In this document: positions 53,918-62,461 of the stretch, piece by piece
Layout of the letters: each line of letters starts with the position of its first letter
Numbering within the stretch: position 1 is the stretch's first letter
NCBI GenBank assembly: GCA_050291725.1
Contig: JBNKKH010000032.1
Location: forward strand, 124,001-188,000
Direction: 5' to 3'
Origin: JAAGZL01 sp050291725
GTDB taxonomy: Bacteria > Pseudomonadota > Gammaproteobacteria > Chromatiales > Chromatiaceae
Length of the DNA stretch: 64,000 nt
Notes under the pieces: generated by a model
What the model saw: only the letters and a program-made list of their open reading frames with translations
Databases searched by the model: none
What the model was told of the DNA's origin: nothing
Made by a program: the position numbers and the translations under genes

Positions 53918-54499
53918 ATGCAAGAATATATCCTGATACTGATTAGCACCGTGTTGGTGAACAACTTCGTACTGGTGAAATTCCTCGGACTTTGTCCGTT
54001 TATGGGGGTTTCCGGTAAGATTGATACCGCTATTGGTATGAGTCTCGCTACCAGTTTCGTGCTAACCATCTCTTCTGTAATCAGTTACCTGGCCAACGAG
54101 TACATGTTGGCACCGCTGGGACTGGAATACCTCCGTACCATTGCCTTTATCCTGATTATCGCTGTGGTTGTACAGTTTACTGAAATGGTCATGCATAAAA
54201 CCAGCCCTGTGCTCTATCAGCTACTTGGCATATTCCTACCGCTGATCACCACCAACTGTGCAGTTCTGGGTGTAGCTCTCCTTAATATTCAAGAGAAGCA
54301 CAACTTTATTGAGTCAGGACTATATGGCTTTGGCGCCGCTGTTGGCTTCTCCCTGGTACTGGTGCTGTTTGCTGCTATGCGCGAACGCATAAACGTCTCT
54401 GACGTTCCCAAACCATTCCAGGGCAGCTCGGTCGGTCTAATTACTGCTGGCCTGATGTCCATGGCTTTTATGGGCTTCGCAGGCTTGGTTGCTACGTAA
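53918..54499 (+). CDS. rnfA: Ion-translocating oxidoreductase subunit RnfA
   Basis: Integral membrane subunit of the Rnf complex (193 residues, six helices). N-terminal YILILISTVLVNNFVLVKFLG and LCPFMGVSGKID are typical, including the conserved half-helix with the Leu-Cys-Pro-Phe motif whose Cys co-binds a 2Fe-2S or Fe centre with RnfE. A second such motif is ITTNCAVLGVALL. It starts the operon rnfABCDGE, 12 bp before rnfB. Confidence 0.97.
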   Translation: MQEYILILISTVLVNNFVLVKFLGLCPFMGVSGKIDTAIGMSLATSFVLTISSVISYLANEYMLAPLGLEYLRTIAFILIIAVVVQFTEMVMHKTSPVLYQLLGIFLPLITTNCAVLGVALLNIQEKHNFIESGLYGFGAAVGFSLVLVLFAAMRERINVSDVPKPFQGSSVGLITAGLMSMAFMGFAGLVAT

Positions 54500-54511
54500 G
54501 GGTTTAATGAG

Positions 54512-55093
54512 ATGTTGATTGCGATTATTGCTTTATCAAGCCTTGCCCTGGTCTTTGGACTAGTGCTGGGTTACTCCTCAATCCGCTTTCATGTGGAAGA
54601 GGATCCGATGGCTGAGAAGATCAATGAGCTTCTACCACAAAGCCAGTGTGGGCAGTGTGGTTTTCCTGGCTGTCAACCTTACGCTGATGCCATTGCCGCA
54701 GGCAATGCCGAGATAAACTCCTGTCCACCAGGTGGTGAAGCAACCATGATCTCCATAGCCCAACTATTGGGAATAGACCCTGTCCCTATGGGAGCAGAAG
54801 GCGAGGAAGCACCACCACCAAGCACTGCGACTATCCGGGAAGAGGAGTGCATTGGCTGCACCATGTGCCTCAAGGCCTGCCCTGTGGACGCAATTATCGG
54901 ATCAACCCGTATGCTGCATACGGTAATAGAAGATGAGTGTACCGGCTGCGAGGCATGCGTTGAACCATGCCCAGTGGACTGTATAGATATGGTACCAATT
55001 ACTGTAGATATAAAAAATTGGACCTGGCCGCTGCCAAATAAAGATGTGCCTGGTGAGATTGCTGTACCTATGCAATCTCAGGCTGCGGGATAG
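54512..55093 (+). CDS. rnfB: Rnf electron-transport complex subunit RnfB
   Basis: Iron-sulfur subunit that accepts electrons from or gives them to ferredoxin. One N-terminal membrane helix (residues 1-23). A Fe-S domain with CGQCGFPGCQPYADAIA (about 47-63) is followed by two 4Fe-4S ferredoxin motifs, CIGCTMCLKACPVD and CTGCEACVEPCPVD. Length 193 is standard. ATG is 12 bp after the rnfA stop. Confidence 0.97.
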   Translation: MLIAIIALSSLALVFGLVLGYSSIRFHVEEDPMAEKINELLPQSQCGQCGFPGCQPYADAIAAGNAEINSCPPGGEATMISIAQLLGIDPVPMGAEGEEAPPPSTATIREEECIGCTMCLKACPVDAIIGSTRMLHTVIEDECTGCEACVEPCPVDCIDMVPITVDIKNWTWPLPNKDVPGEIAVPMQSQAAG

Positions 55094-55106
55094 GGGCGAA
55101 ACAACA

Positions 55107-56693
55107 ATGTCAACGTTTTACACACAAGATAACAATCAAATACGTAAGCTCTGGAAAATCTCCGGAGGTATTCACGTACCGGATAATAAGACCCAGTCAA
55201 TCGCACGTCCTGTAGGCAAAGCTGCCATACCCAAGCGTCTGGTTATTCCACTACAACAACACATTGGCGCGCCCAACGAGCCCCTGGTTTCAGTTGGAGA
55301 CCGAGTTTTAAAGGGCCAGATAATCGGCTCTTCCAAGGCATTTATCAGCGCCCCGGTACATGCTTCCAGCTCTGGCACAGTTGTAGACATCGATGAGTAT
55401 CCAGTCCCGCACCCATCAGGACTGAAGGGGCCATGCATTGTCATTGAGACTGACGGCAAGGACGAATGGTGTGATCTGCCGACCCCAATGAAGTATTTCG
55501 CCACCTGGGATAAAACCGATATTCGCGATCGGATTCGCCAGTCCGGAATCGTTGGCATGGGCGGCGCGGCATTTCCAACCAGCGTAAAGATGGTTCCGCC
55601 TGAAGGGCAGCAGGACATCAAAACCCTAATCATCAACGGGGCCGAGTGTGAACCTTACATCACATCTGATGATATGTTGATGCGAGAACATGCCGATAGA
55701 ATTATTAATGGCGCAGCCATAATGAATCACCTGCTGGGTGCAGATGAATGCATTATCGCCATCGAAGATAATAAACCGGAAGCGATCGAGATAATGAAGA
55801 AGGCGGTCTCTGAAACCGAAGAGCTTACCAACGCCTGTGTTGTTGTGATCCCCACTCTCTACCCCAGCGGTGGCGAGAAGCAGCTAATCTACATCCTAAC
55901 CGGCAAAGAGGTGCGCCAAGGCGGCCTGCCAGCCCAGATTGGTGTAGTAGTACAGAACGTGAGCACTGCTGTGGCTGTTTCTGATGCAGTTACCGAAGGC
56001 AAGCCCCTTATCTCCCGCTTGGTTACCTTTACCGGCGAAGGGGTCAAAGAGCCACAAAACATGGAAGTGCTGCTTGGAACCAGAATTGAAGATCTTATCC
56101 CACAGGTAGGTGGCTATACCGATAAGGCCAGCAAACTCATCTTGGGTGGACCTATGATGGGATTTAGTATGCCCTCTGATGAGATGCCTCTAGCTAAATC
56201 CAACAACTGCGTGTTGGTACCAAGCGTTGATGAAATACCTAATCCTGGCAAGATAAACTCCTGCATCCGCTGCCTGCGCTGCGTTGATGCCTGCCCCATG
56301 AATCTGGTACCTCAGAACATGTACTGGCACATTCGCGCCAATGCTCTGGATAAAGCCAAGCATAACAACCTCTTCGATTGTATCGAGTGTGGTTGCTGCT
56401 CCCATGTTTGTCCATCACGCATTCCGCTAGTACAGTTTTTCCGTAGCGCCAAAGCGGCTAACGCCCAGCTGGATCGAGATCAATCCAAAATGGAGCGGGC
56501 ACGCGAGAGGGCCGAAGCCAGAACCGAGCGCCTGGAAAGGCTAGATGCAGAAAAGAAAGCCCAGATGGCAGCAAAAAAGGCTGCGATGCAGAAGAAGAAA
56601 GAGGCGGAAGCTGCTGCAAAGAAAGAGCAGGAAGAGAACTCAACTACCGACACGGTCACAGAGTCAGATAAGCCTGAAGGTCAGGACGGATAA
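55107..56693 (+). CDS. rnfC: Rnf electron-transport complex subunit RnfC
   Basis: Peripheral NADH/FMN and Fe-S subunit. The start is set at ATG 55,107, with AGGGGCGAA 9 bases upstream; the frame runs 21 codons further but overlaps the end of rnfB. 528 residues: N-terminal GIHVPDNK and QHIGAPNEPLVSVGDRV (lipoyl-like) and the Complex1-51K-type NADH/FMN region (GIVGMGGAAFPTSVKM, NGAECEPYITSDD). Two 4Fe-4S motifs are present (CIRCLRCVDACP and CIECGCCSHVCP). A highly charged Lys/Glu/Ala-rich C-terminal tail (about 450-528) follows, shorter than in E. coli RsxC. Confidence 0.97.
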   Translation: MSTFYTQDNNQIRKLWKISGGIHVPDNKTQSIARPVGKAAIPKRLVIPLQQHIGAPNEPLVSVGDRVLKGQIIGSSKAFISAPVHASSSGTVVDIDEYPVPHPSGLKGPCIVIETDGKDEWCDLPTPMKYFATWDKTDIRDRIRQSGIVGMGGAAFPTSVKMVPPEGQQDIKTLIINGAECEPYITSDDMLMREHADRIINGAAIMNHLLGADECIIAIEDNKPEAIEIMKKAVSETEELTNACVVVIPTLYPSGGEKQLIYILTGKEVRQGGLPAQIGVVVQNVSTAVAVSDAVTEGKPLISRLVTFTGEGVKEPQNMEVLLGTRIEDLIPQVGGYTDKASKLILGGPMMGFSMPSDEMPLAKSNNCVLVPSVDEIPNPGKINSCIRCLRCVDACPMNLVPQNMYWHIRANALDKAKHNNLFDCIECGCCSHVCPSRIPLVQFFRSAKAANAQLDRDQSKMERARERAEARTERLERLDAEKKAQMAAKKAAMQKKKEAEAAAKKEQEENSTTDTVTESDKPEGQDG

Positions 56694-56695
56694 GT

Positions 56696-57739
56696 ATGCA
56701 ATTCAACACAATAACATCTCCACATACCGACCGCCCAAACAGCGTCCAAAAAGCCATGCTGTGGGTGATACTGGCCCTAATACCAGGAGCCTTAGGCATG
56801 ATCTGGTTCTTCGGCTGGGGCATACTAATAAACATGGGACTGGCTATTGTTACAGCTATTGCCTGTGAAGCCCTAACCATGAAGCTGCGCAGCCGGCCGA
56901 TCAAACCGGTAATTACAGACTTAAGCGCCGTACTCACCGCCATGCTGTTTGCCATCGCGGTACCACCACTATTACCGTGGTGGCTAACTATTGTAGGCAT
57001 AGCCTTTGCCATCCTGCTAGTTAAGCAGATATATGGTGGACTTGGCTATAACATGTTCAACCCCGCCATGGCGGCATATGTGCTACTGCTGATCTCATAT
57101 CCGGTACAGATGACCTCTTGGTTGCCACCTATTATGTTGAACGAGAACCCAATGAGCTTTGTTCAGACCCTGGGCATCATATTCAGCGGCGTGCTGCCAA
57201 ACGAATTGACCTGGGATGCGGTAACCATGGCAACCCCATTGGACACCATGCGCACCGGCCTCAGTCTTAATCAGACCGTTAGCGAAGTCACGCAAAGCCC
57301 GGTACTAGGATATTTCGGTGGTAAAGGCTGGGAGATCGTATCTGGACTATATCTACTGGGCGGCCTTTTCATGCTATATAAAAAGGCTATCAGTTGGCAT
57401 ATCCCGGTTGCCACCTTGGGCAGCCTGGCAATCATGGCGTTGATATTTAGCGTGCTGGATGCTGACGCCTATCCATTTGCCAGCTTTCACGTATTCAGCG
57501 GCGCCTCCATGCTTGGTGCTTTTTTTATCGCCACCGACCCGGTGTCAGCTCCAGGAACCAGAAAGGGTCAGCTCTTCTTCGGAGCAGGCATAGGCATCCT
57601 GGTTTATGTGATTAGAACCTGGGGCGGCTACCCTGATGCTATCGCCTTCTCAGTTCTACTAATGAATACAGCAGCGCCGGCTATCGAATTCTTTACCAGG
57701 CCGCGAACCTTCGGTCACAGGGGGTCTGGCAATGATTAA
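56696..57739 (+). CDS. rnfD: Rnf electron-transport complex subunit RnfD
   Basis: Integral membrane subunit of 347 residues (about ten helices) with covalently bound FMN. The expected attachment site is Thr180 in TMATPLD. Other conserved segments: GLGYNMFNPAM and FFIATDPVSAPGTRKGQ. It starts 2 bp after rnfC, and its end overlaps rnfG by 8 bp. Confidence 0.96.
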   Translation: MQFNTITSPHTDRPNSVQKAMLWVILALIPGALGMIWFFGWGILINMGLAIVTAIACEALTMKLRSRPIKPVITDLSAVLTAMLFAIAVPPLLPWWLTIVGIAFAILLVKQIYGGLGYNMFNPAMAAYVLLLISYPVQMTSWLPPIMLNENPMSFVQTLGIIFSGVLPNELTWDAVTMATPLDTMRTGLSLNQTVSEVTQSPVLGYFGGKGWEIVSGLYLLGGLFMLYKKAISWHIPVATLGSLAIMALIFSVLDADAYPFASFHVFSGASMLGAFFIATDPVSAPGTRKGQLFFGAGIGILVYVIRTWGGYPDAIAFSVLLMNTAAPAIEFFTRPRTFGHRGSGND

Positions 57740-58406
57740 ACGTATTGTAATAGCCGGGGTGGTCCTGGCCATATTCGCCGTTATAGGTGTGGGGCTGGTG
57801 GCCTTCACCCACATAGCGACTAAAGATCAGATTGCAGAAAATGAGCGTATGGCCTTGCTCAACAGTCTGAATGCATTGGTGCCAGCTGAGAGCATCGATA
57901 ACGATATAGTTTCTGACCTCATCGAAGTATCAGATCGAGAGAAGCTAGGGACAGAAAATACCACTGTATACCTGGGCCGCAAAGCTGGCCAACCAGTTGC
58001 TGCAGTATTCACATCGGTAGCACCCGGTGGCTATAGCGGCCAGATCAAGCTGCTAGTTGCAGTCCTGGCTGACGGTACACTTGGCGGCGTACGAGTTGTC
58101 TCCCACAAAGAAACTCCAGGGCTAGGTGACAGGATAGAGGTAGAGAAATCAGACTGGATCCACAGCTTTAAGGACAAGTCTCTGGGCAACCCTGAACTCA
58201 GCAAGTGGAAGGTAAAACGTGACGGTGGCATCTTCGATCAGTTCTCTGGCGCCACCATTACTCCGAGAGCTGTAGTCAAGGCAGTAAAGAACACCCTGCT
58301 GTACTACCAGGAGAACGGGAAACAGCTGTTCATTACCAAGAGCAAACCAGGCAAAACTGAAGAGAAAGCGGAAAATATCAAGCCGGCAGCTGAAACCGGC
58401 AAATAA
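57732..58406 (+). CDS. rnfG: Rnf electron-transport complex subunit RnfG
   Basis: Membrane-anchored periplasmic flavoprotein of 224 residues. One N-terminal helix (about 3-26), then the FMN-binding domain. The covalent FMN site is Thr175 in FSGATITPRAV. HKETPGLGDRI is the other family motif. It overlaps rnfD by 8 bp and is followed by rnfE after 14 bp. Confidence 0.96.
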   Translation: MIKRIVIAGVVLAIFAVIGVGLVAFTHIATKDQIAENERMALLNSLNALVPAESIDNDIVSDLIEVSDREKLGTENTTVYLGRKAGQPVAAVFTSVAPGGYSGQIKLLVAVLADGTLGGVRVVSHKETPGLGDRIEVEKSDWIHSFKDKSLGNPELSKWKVKRDGGIFDQFSGATITPRAVVKAVKNTLLYYQENGKQLFITKSKPGKTEEKAENIKPAAETGK

Positions 58407-58420
58407 TTGGGTAAACGAAC

Positions 58421-59119
58421 ATGTCAGACACTACATATGGTCAACTGATAAAAGATGGACTTTGGAATAACAACCAGGCGCTGGTTGCTCTCCTCGGTCT
58501 CTGTCCCCTACTTGCTGTAACCAACACAGCAATCAACGGGCTAGGCCTAGGAATTGCCACAACTGTGGTGCTTATCTTATCCAACTTCACCATATCATTG
58601 ATTCGCAACGTCGTGAGAAATGAGATTCGTCTGCCGGTGTTTGTATTGGTTATCGCCTCTTTTGTAACAGCAGTAGAGCTAAGCATGAACGCATGGTTCT
58701 TTGAGCTCTATAAAGTTCTAGGTATCTTTATCCCTTTGATTGTTACCAACTGCGCCATCATCGGTCGCGCTGAAGCATTTGCCTCTAAGAATAATATGGC
58801 AAAATCTGTAGTTGATGGCTTAGCCATGGGCATAGGCTTTACCCTGGTGTTAGTGGCACTTGGCGCTATACGCGAGTTTGTAGGCATGGGCACCCTATTC
58901 TCTCAGGCGCATTTAATGTTTGGAGAGGGCGCCAGAGGATTAACCTTCAGCATGGGAGAGGATTTCAAAGGCGCGCTGCTTGCAATTTTGCCGCCGGGAG
59001 CTTTCATAGGCTTGGGACTGATGCTGGCCCTGAAGAATAATCTAGATCACTCTGCTGAGAAGCGCGCAAAAGCAAAGATACAGAACGCGCAACCTGAAGC
59101 TGCCGCCCAAACCTCATAA
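58421..59119 (+). CDS. rnfE: Ion-translocating oxidoreductase subunit RnfE
   Basis: Six-helix membrane subunit of 232 residues homologous to RnfA. Motifs LLGLCPLLAVTNTAINGLG and IVTNCAIIGRAEAFA contain the conserved Cys residues that co-bind the membrane Fe-S centre with RnfA. It ends the rnf operon; nth, usually next, is separated by an oppositely oriented sensor gene. No terminator is obvious between the two convergent stops (35 bp). Confidence 0.96.
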   Translation: MSDTTYGQLIKDGLWNNNQALVALLGLCPLLAVTNTAINGLGLGIATTVVLILSNFTISLIRNVVRNEIRLPVFVLVIASFVTAVELSMNAWFFELYKVLGIFIPLIVTNCAIIGRAEAFASKNNMAKSVVDGLAMGIGFTLVLVALGAIREFVGMGTLFSQAHLMFGEGARGLTFSMGEDFKGALLAILPPGAFIGLGLMLALKNNLDHSAEKRAKAKIQNAQPEAAAQTS

Positions 59120-59154
59120 TACACCAAACAGAGTTTAGCTTAGACACAGAAGAG

Positions 59155-60792
59155 CTAATCAGTGGCAGACAGCGCCTTCTCCATAGCCTCTGCCAACTGA
59201 CTCTGTAAAAACGGTTTTCTAATCAGAAGCACAGAGTCATAAGCTGCAACATCGATGCAGTTACGCTTATAGGAGAGCACCAACAGCGGCACCCTGCCGA
59301 GAGCATCAATACAGACATCGGCTATACGCCCTATATCTCTACCCGCCGGGGAGTCTGCAATTATGACCAAGTCAATATCCTCCCTTTTCTGTAGACCAGT
59401 GATTAAATCGCTCAACTCACCTACCTTGTCAACCGCTTCTACGGTCATATCCTGCCCTAAACAACACCTAACTATCTCATCTCTACTAACAGCGTTGGGC
59501 TCTAAGACAAAAACCTTTTTGTTCTTTAGGCTGGATAGTTTGCTTACGTAGATGGTCTCATAATCATCGGTTTTTGCTGGAAAGCTGAACCAGTAAATAA
59601 CCCCTCCCTCGCGCGGCCCGAATCCAAACTCGCCTCCCATCAATGAAACCAATTTGTTAGCAAAACTATTTCCCAGATCAGGGGTGCTATCCACACTAAT
59701 ACCTGGCTGTTCACGCAAAGCTATCAAATCACCACTAGAATCATCTACGTTACAATAAAGGAGCGGAGCAGAGCCTTTTATCTCAAACAGAAGCATTGCA
59801 AAATTTGAGCTATCAATTTTTACCTCTACTTGCACTTCATCGCCCAAACAACTATTTACTGCAGACCTAAGAATATTGGTCAGCACCTGTCTTAACCTTT
59901 GCTCATCACCAACAACAATGTGGGGAACCCCAGACGCAATAGAGCACACTAACTCTTTCTGATTAGCCAATAGTTGCTTCACCAAGGATGAACACACTTC
60001 CACAATCAAGGTATGTATATCAAATGGTATTGTCTCAAGATGTATCTGTTTTGACTCCAACTTATAGAAGTCAAGAACGTCCCCAATTACAGAGTCTAAA
60101 ATTGAGGCGGACGAGTTAATATCATCAAGTTTATCTAGTTGCCCTGAAGTTAACTGTTGTTCGGATAGATCTTGGGTGGCCCCCAGTATATCCACTAGTG
60201 GCTGACGCATTTCATTGGTCATATTCGAAAGAAAGCGACCAACCATACGATTTGAACTTTCTGCTTCACGACGCGCTGTTTGCAACTTTTGCATTAGCGC
60301 ATGCTGGTAAATGGGTAAAACCGCGAGCGCTAACAACACAAATGACGCCTCCAGAGGAGACTCATTCCACGCCTCAAGCAAAACAAAAACGCCAAAGTAC
60401 GCCAATATACTCATTAATGAAGCCAGTTTCAGATGGCGCTTTCCATAGCGCGTACCGTAGGATATAAATATCCACACATACAAAATGAAAAATGGGCTAG
60501 CTGCATTGCCAGTCAAATATATACAAGCGGTTGTCGCAGTTATATCAACAACTAATGAGAAATAGCGCCTCTCACTCCATTCAGGGCGAATAAACACACT
60601 AACCAGGAGCGCCAAGAAAAACAGTAGAGAAACAGAAAAATAGATAACAACAGTGCTAACACTTAAATTATAGCGCTCAGACAACGCACCAGCTAACACA
60701 TATATTACGGCAAAACCCCAAACCCCCAACCGAACCATCGCCGATTGGAACTCCTGGTTTTCGTACATACCAACTCTGTCAAATGCTCGCAT
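59155..60792 (-). CDS. RpfC-like membrane sensor with degenerate histidine-kinase and receiver domains
   Basis: A 545-residue protein. Five to six membrane helices at about 20-168 resemble the RpfC-type sensor module (GNAASPFFILYVWIFISYGTRYG). The histidine box reads FLSNMTNEMRQPL (187-199): the phospho-acceptor His is Asn193. The ATPase-like domain (about 240-410) keeps DEQRLRQVLTNILRSAV but has no D-x-G-x-G. The C-terminal receiver-like domain (about 430-545) keeps the Lys of IRKPF, but its Asp position is shifted (DLVIIADSP). So it probably does not phosphorylate itself and may sense and bind. No RpfF-type synthase or output regulator is nearby. It interrupts the common rnfE-nth order. Confidence 0.82.
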   Translation of the reverse strand: MRAFDRVGMYENQEFQSAMVRLGVWGFAVIYVLAGALSERYNLSVSTVVIYFSVSLLFFLALLVSVFIRPEWSERRYFSLVVDITATTACIYLTGNAASPFFILYVWIFISYGTRYGKRHLKLASLMSILAYFGVFVLLEAWNESPLEASFVLLALAVLPIYQHALMQKLQTARREAESSNRMVGRFLSNMTNEMRQPLVDILGATQDLSEQQLTSGQLDKLDDINSSASILDSVIGDVLDFYKLESKQIHLETIPFDIHTLIVEVCSSLVKQLLANQKELVCSIASGVPHIVVGDEQRLRQVLTNILRSAVNSCLGDEVQVEVKIDSSNFAMLLFEIKGSAPLLYCNVDDSSGDLIALREQPGISVDSTPDLGNSFANKLVSLMGGEFGFGPREGGVIYWFSFPAKTDDYETIYVSKLSSLKNKKVFVLEPNAVSRDEIVRCCLGQDMTVEAVDKVGELSDLITGLQKREDIDLVIIADSPAGRDIGRIADVCIDALGRVPLLVLSYKRNCIDVAAYDSVLLIRKPFLQSQLAEAMEKALSATD

Positions 60793-60972
60793 TACAAACT
60801 ATTCCATGTCATTTAAATTGATACTTAAATATACTATATCTTACTGTTTATTATGTATTATAAATTTTTAGCGTTTTTTTAATTTATACGACAACATGCT
60901 CTTTCCAGGCAACATAAACAAATAGATAATAGTATCAATGAGTAGCAGATAAATTTCCTAACCAAATCCATT

Positions 60973-61614
60973 ATGAATAAAATAAAACGCCTGGAAATCT
61001 TCGAACGATTGGCCCAGGAGATTAAAAACCCAACGTCTGAATTAAACTTCAACTCGCCATTTGAGCTGTTAATTGCGGTAATCCTATCAGCTCAAGCCAC
61101 GGACCGCTCAGTAAATAAAGCGACTGCAAAGCTATTCAAAAAGGCCAATTCCCCGCAAAAAATTCTCAACCTAGGCGATGCCGGACTGAAAGAGATGATT
61201 AAGACCATCGGTCTTTTTAACAACAAGGCCACCCACATAATCTCAACCTGCAAAATTCTGATAGACAAATTCGATAGCAGAGTCCCAGAGGATAGAAAGG
61301 CACTTGAATCACTGCCCGGAGTTGGACGCAAAACCGCGAATGTAATTTTGAATACTGCCTTCGGACAACCAACCATCGCGGTAGACACCCATGTATTCCG
61401 GGTATCCAACCGCACTGGTATCGCTCCTGGAAAAAACGTACTTGAGGTAGAGAAAAGGCTGCTGCGCCTGGTTCCGTCAGAACACCTTATGGATGCTCAC
61501 CACCTGCTTATCCTACATGGGCGCTATACTTGCGTAGCCAGGAAACCCCGTTGCGGCTCTTGTGTTATTGAGGATCTCTGTGAATACAAGGACAAAACCG
61601 ACGCAGAGAGATAA
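60973..61614 (+). CDS. nth: Endonuclease III (DNA glycosylase/AP lyase)
   Basis: Base-excision repair enzyme for oxidised pyrimidines. Length 213 residues. The helix-hairpin-helix LPGVGRKTANV with catalytic Lys120 and the Asp138 of AVDTHVFR sit at exactly the E. coli positions. The 4Fe-4S cluster motif C-x6-C-x2-C-x5-C (CVARKPRCGSCVIEDLC) closes the protein. Its 180-bp upstream region is very A+T-rich and presumably holds divergent promoters for nth and the sensor gene. Confidence 0.98.
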   Translation: MNKIKRLEIFERLAQEIKNPTSELNFNSPFELLIAVILSAQATDRSVNKATAKLFKKANSPQKILNLGDAGLKEMIKTIGLFNNKATHIISTCKILIDKFDSRVPEDRKALESLPGVGRKTANVILNTAFGQPTIAVDTHVFRVSNRTGIAPGKNVLEVEKRLLRLVPSEHLMDAHHLLILHGRYTCVARKPRCGSCVIEDLCEYKDKTDAER

Positions 61615-61673
61615 AAAACAAGCTACCCTGATTTCATATATACCCAGAAGCTAATTAACCAGAGGTTCCTTAA

Positions 61674-62105
61674 ATGTTTGGTAACGACCGAAAACAGATG
61701 CGACGCTTTTTTACTGACGCATGGAGTAAACAAAAAAACGGGACATCGATGGAGTCAATGGAAAAGCTCATCGCTGAGATAATTCAACAACACCCAGAAT
61801 ATCACGCACTGTTAGATCAAGCAGATGTTGCTGTGGAAAAAGAGTTCATAGCTGAGGCAGGCGAAGCCAACCCTTTCCTACACCTATCCATGCATATAAG
61901 TCTGCAGGAACAGATCAGTACAGACCGACCTCCAGGGATAACTTCCGCATACAGAGAATTGGTTATGAGCAAAGGGGATACGCATACAGCAGAACATTTG
62001 ATGATGGATTGCATAGGGCAAATGATATGGAAAGCCCAAACCAGTAACAGCGCACCAGACGAACAGGCATACCTTATGTGCGTAAAAAACCTACTTAAAA
62101 AGTAG
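61674..62105 (+). CDS. DUF1841 family protein
   Basis: A 143-residue soluble, mostly helical protein of the DUF1841 family, common in beta- and gammaproteobacteria and often next to nth. Typical segments: MFGNDRKQMRRFFTDAWSK at the N-terminus, NPFLHLSMHISLQEQISTDRP, and HTAEHLMMDCIGQMIW. The two His of LHLSMHISL and the His of AEHLMMD could bind a metal, but function is unknown. AGAGG lies upstream of the ATG; it follows nth by 59 bp and may be co-transcribed. Confidence 0.9.
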   Translation: MFGNDRKQMRRFFTDAWSKQKNGTSMESMEKLIAEIIQQHPEYHALLDQADVAVEKEFIAEAGEANPFLHLSMHISLQEQISTDRPPGITSAYRELVMSKGDTHTAEHLMMDCIGQMIWKAQTSNSAPDEQAYLMCVKNLLKK

Positions 62106-62190
62106 AGGGTAGTTAGGAAAATTTAAACGTCTTACCGGAGTGCTACGAATTAGCTCATGTTAGACTCCAGTTTGTTTTCATCCAACCAAA

Positions 62191-62394
62191 TCAAGCCTCA
62201 CCTTCAAAAGTAAAGCCAGCATCTTCCACAGCCTTACGCACCAGATCATTGTCATCCAGACCTTCGACCTTCACTAGACCAGCATCTAGCATTACATCAA
62301 CATCCGCCTCAGGCGCAACCGCTTTTATCGCCTGCTCCACAGAGCTTACACAACCACCACAACTCATACCTGAAACCCGAAATATACCAGACAT
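62191..62394 (-). CDS. copZ: Small HMA-domain copper chaperone (CopZ-like)
   Basis: A 67-residue heavy-metal-associated domain. ATG 62,394 is chosen over the TTG one codon earlier, with GGAG upstream. The metal-binding motif is GMSCGGCVSSVEQA (Cys-x-x-Cys), followed by the usual babbabab pattern (VDVMLDAGLVKVEGLD, DLVRKAVEDAGFTFEGE). It would deliver Cu(I) to the CopA-type ATPase encoded 67 bp upstream on the same strand. Confidence 0.9.
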   Translation of the reverse strand: MSGIFRVSGMSCGGCVSSVEQAIKAVAPEADVDVMLDAGLVKVEGLDDNDLVRKAVEDAGFTFEGEA

Positions 62395-62461
62395 CAATCG
62401 TCTCCAATTCTGCTGATTATCTTACAAACAGTAACTTCTTCGTTAATAGTGTAACAATAAT

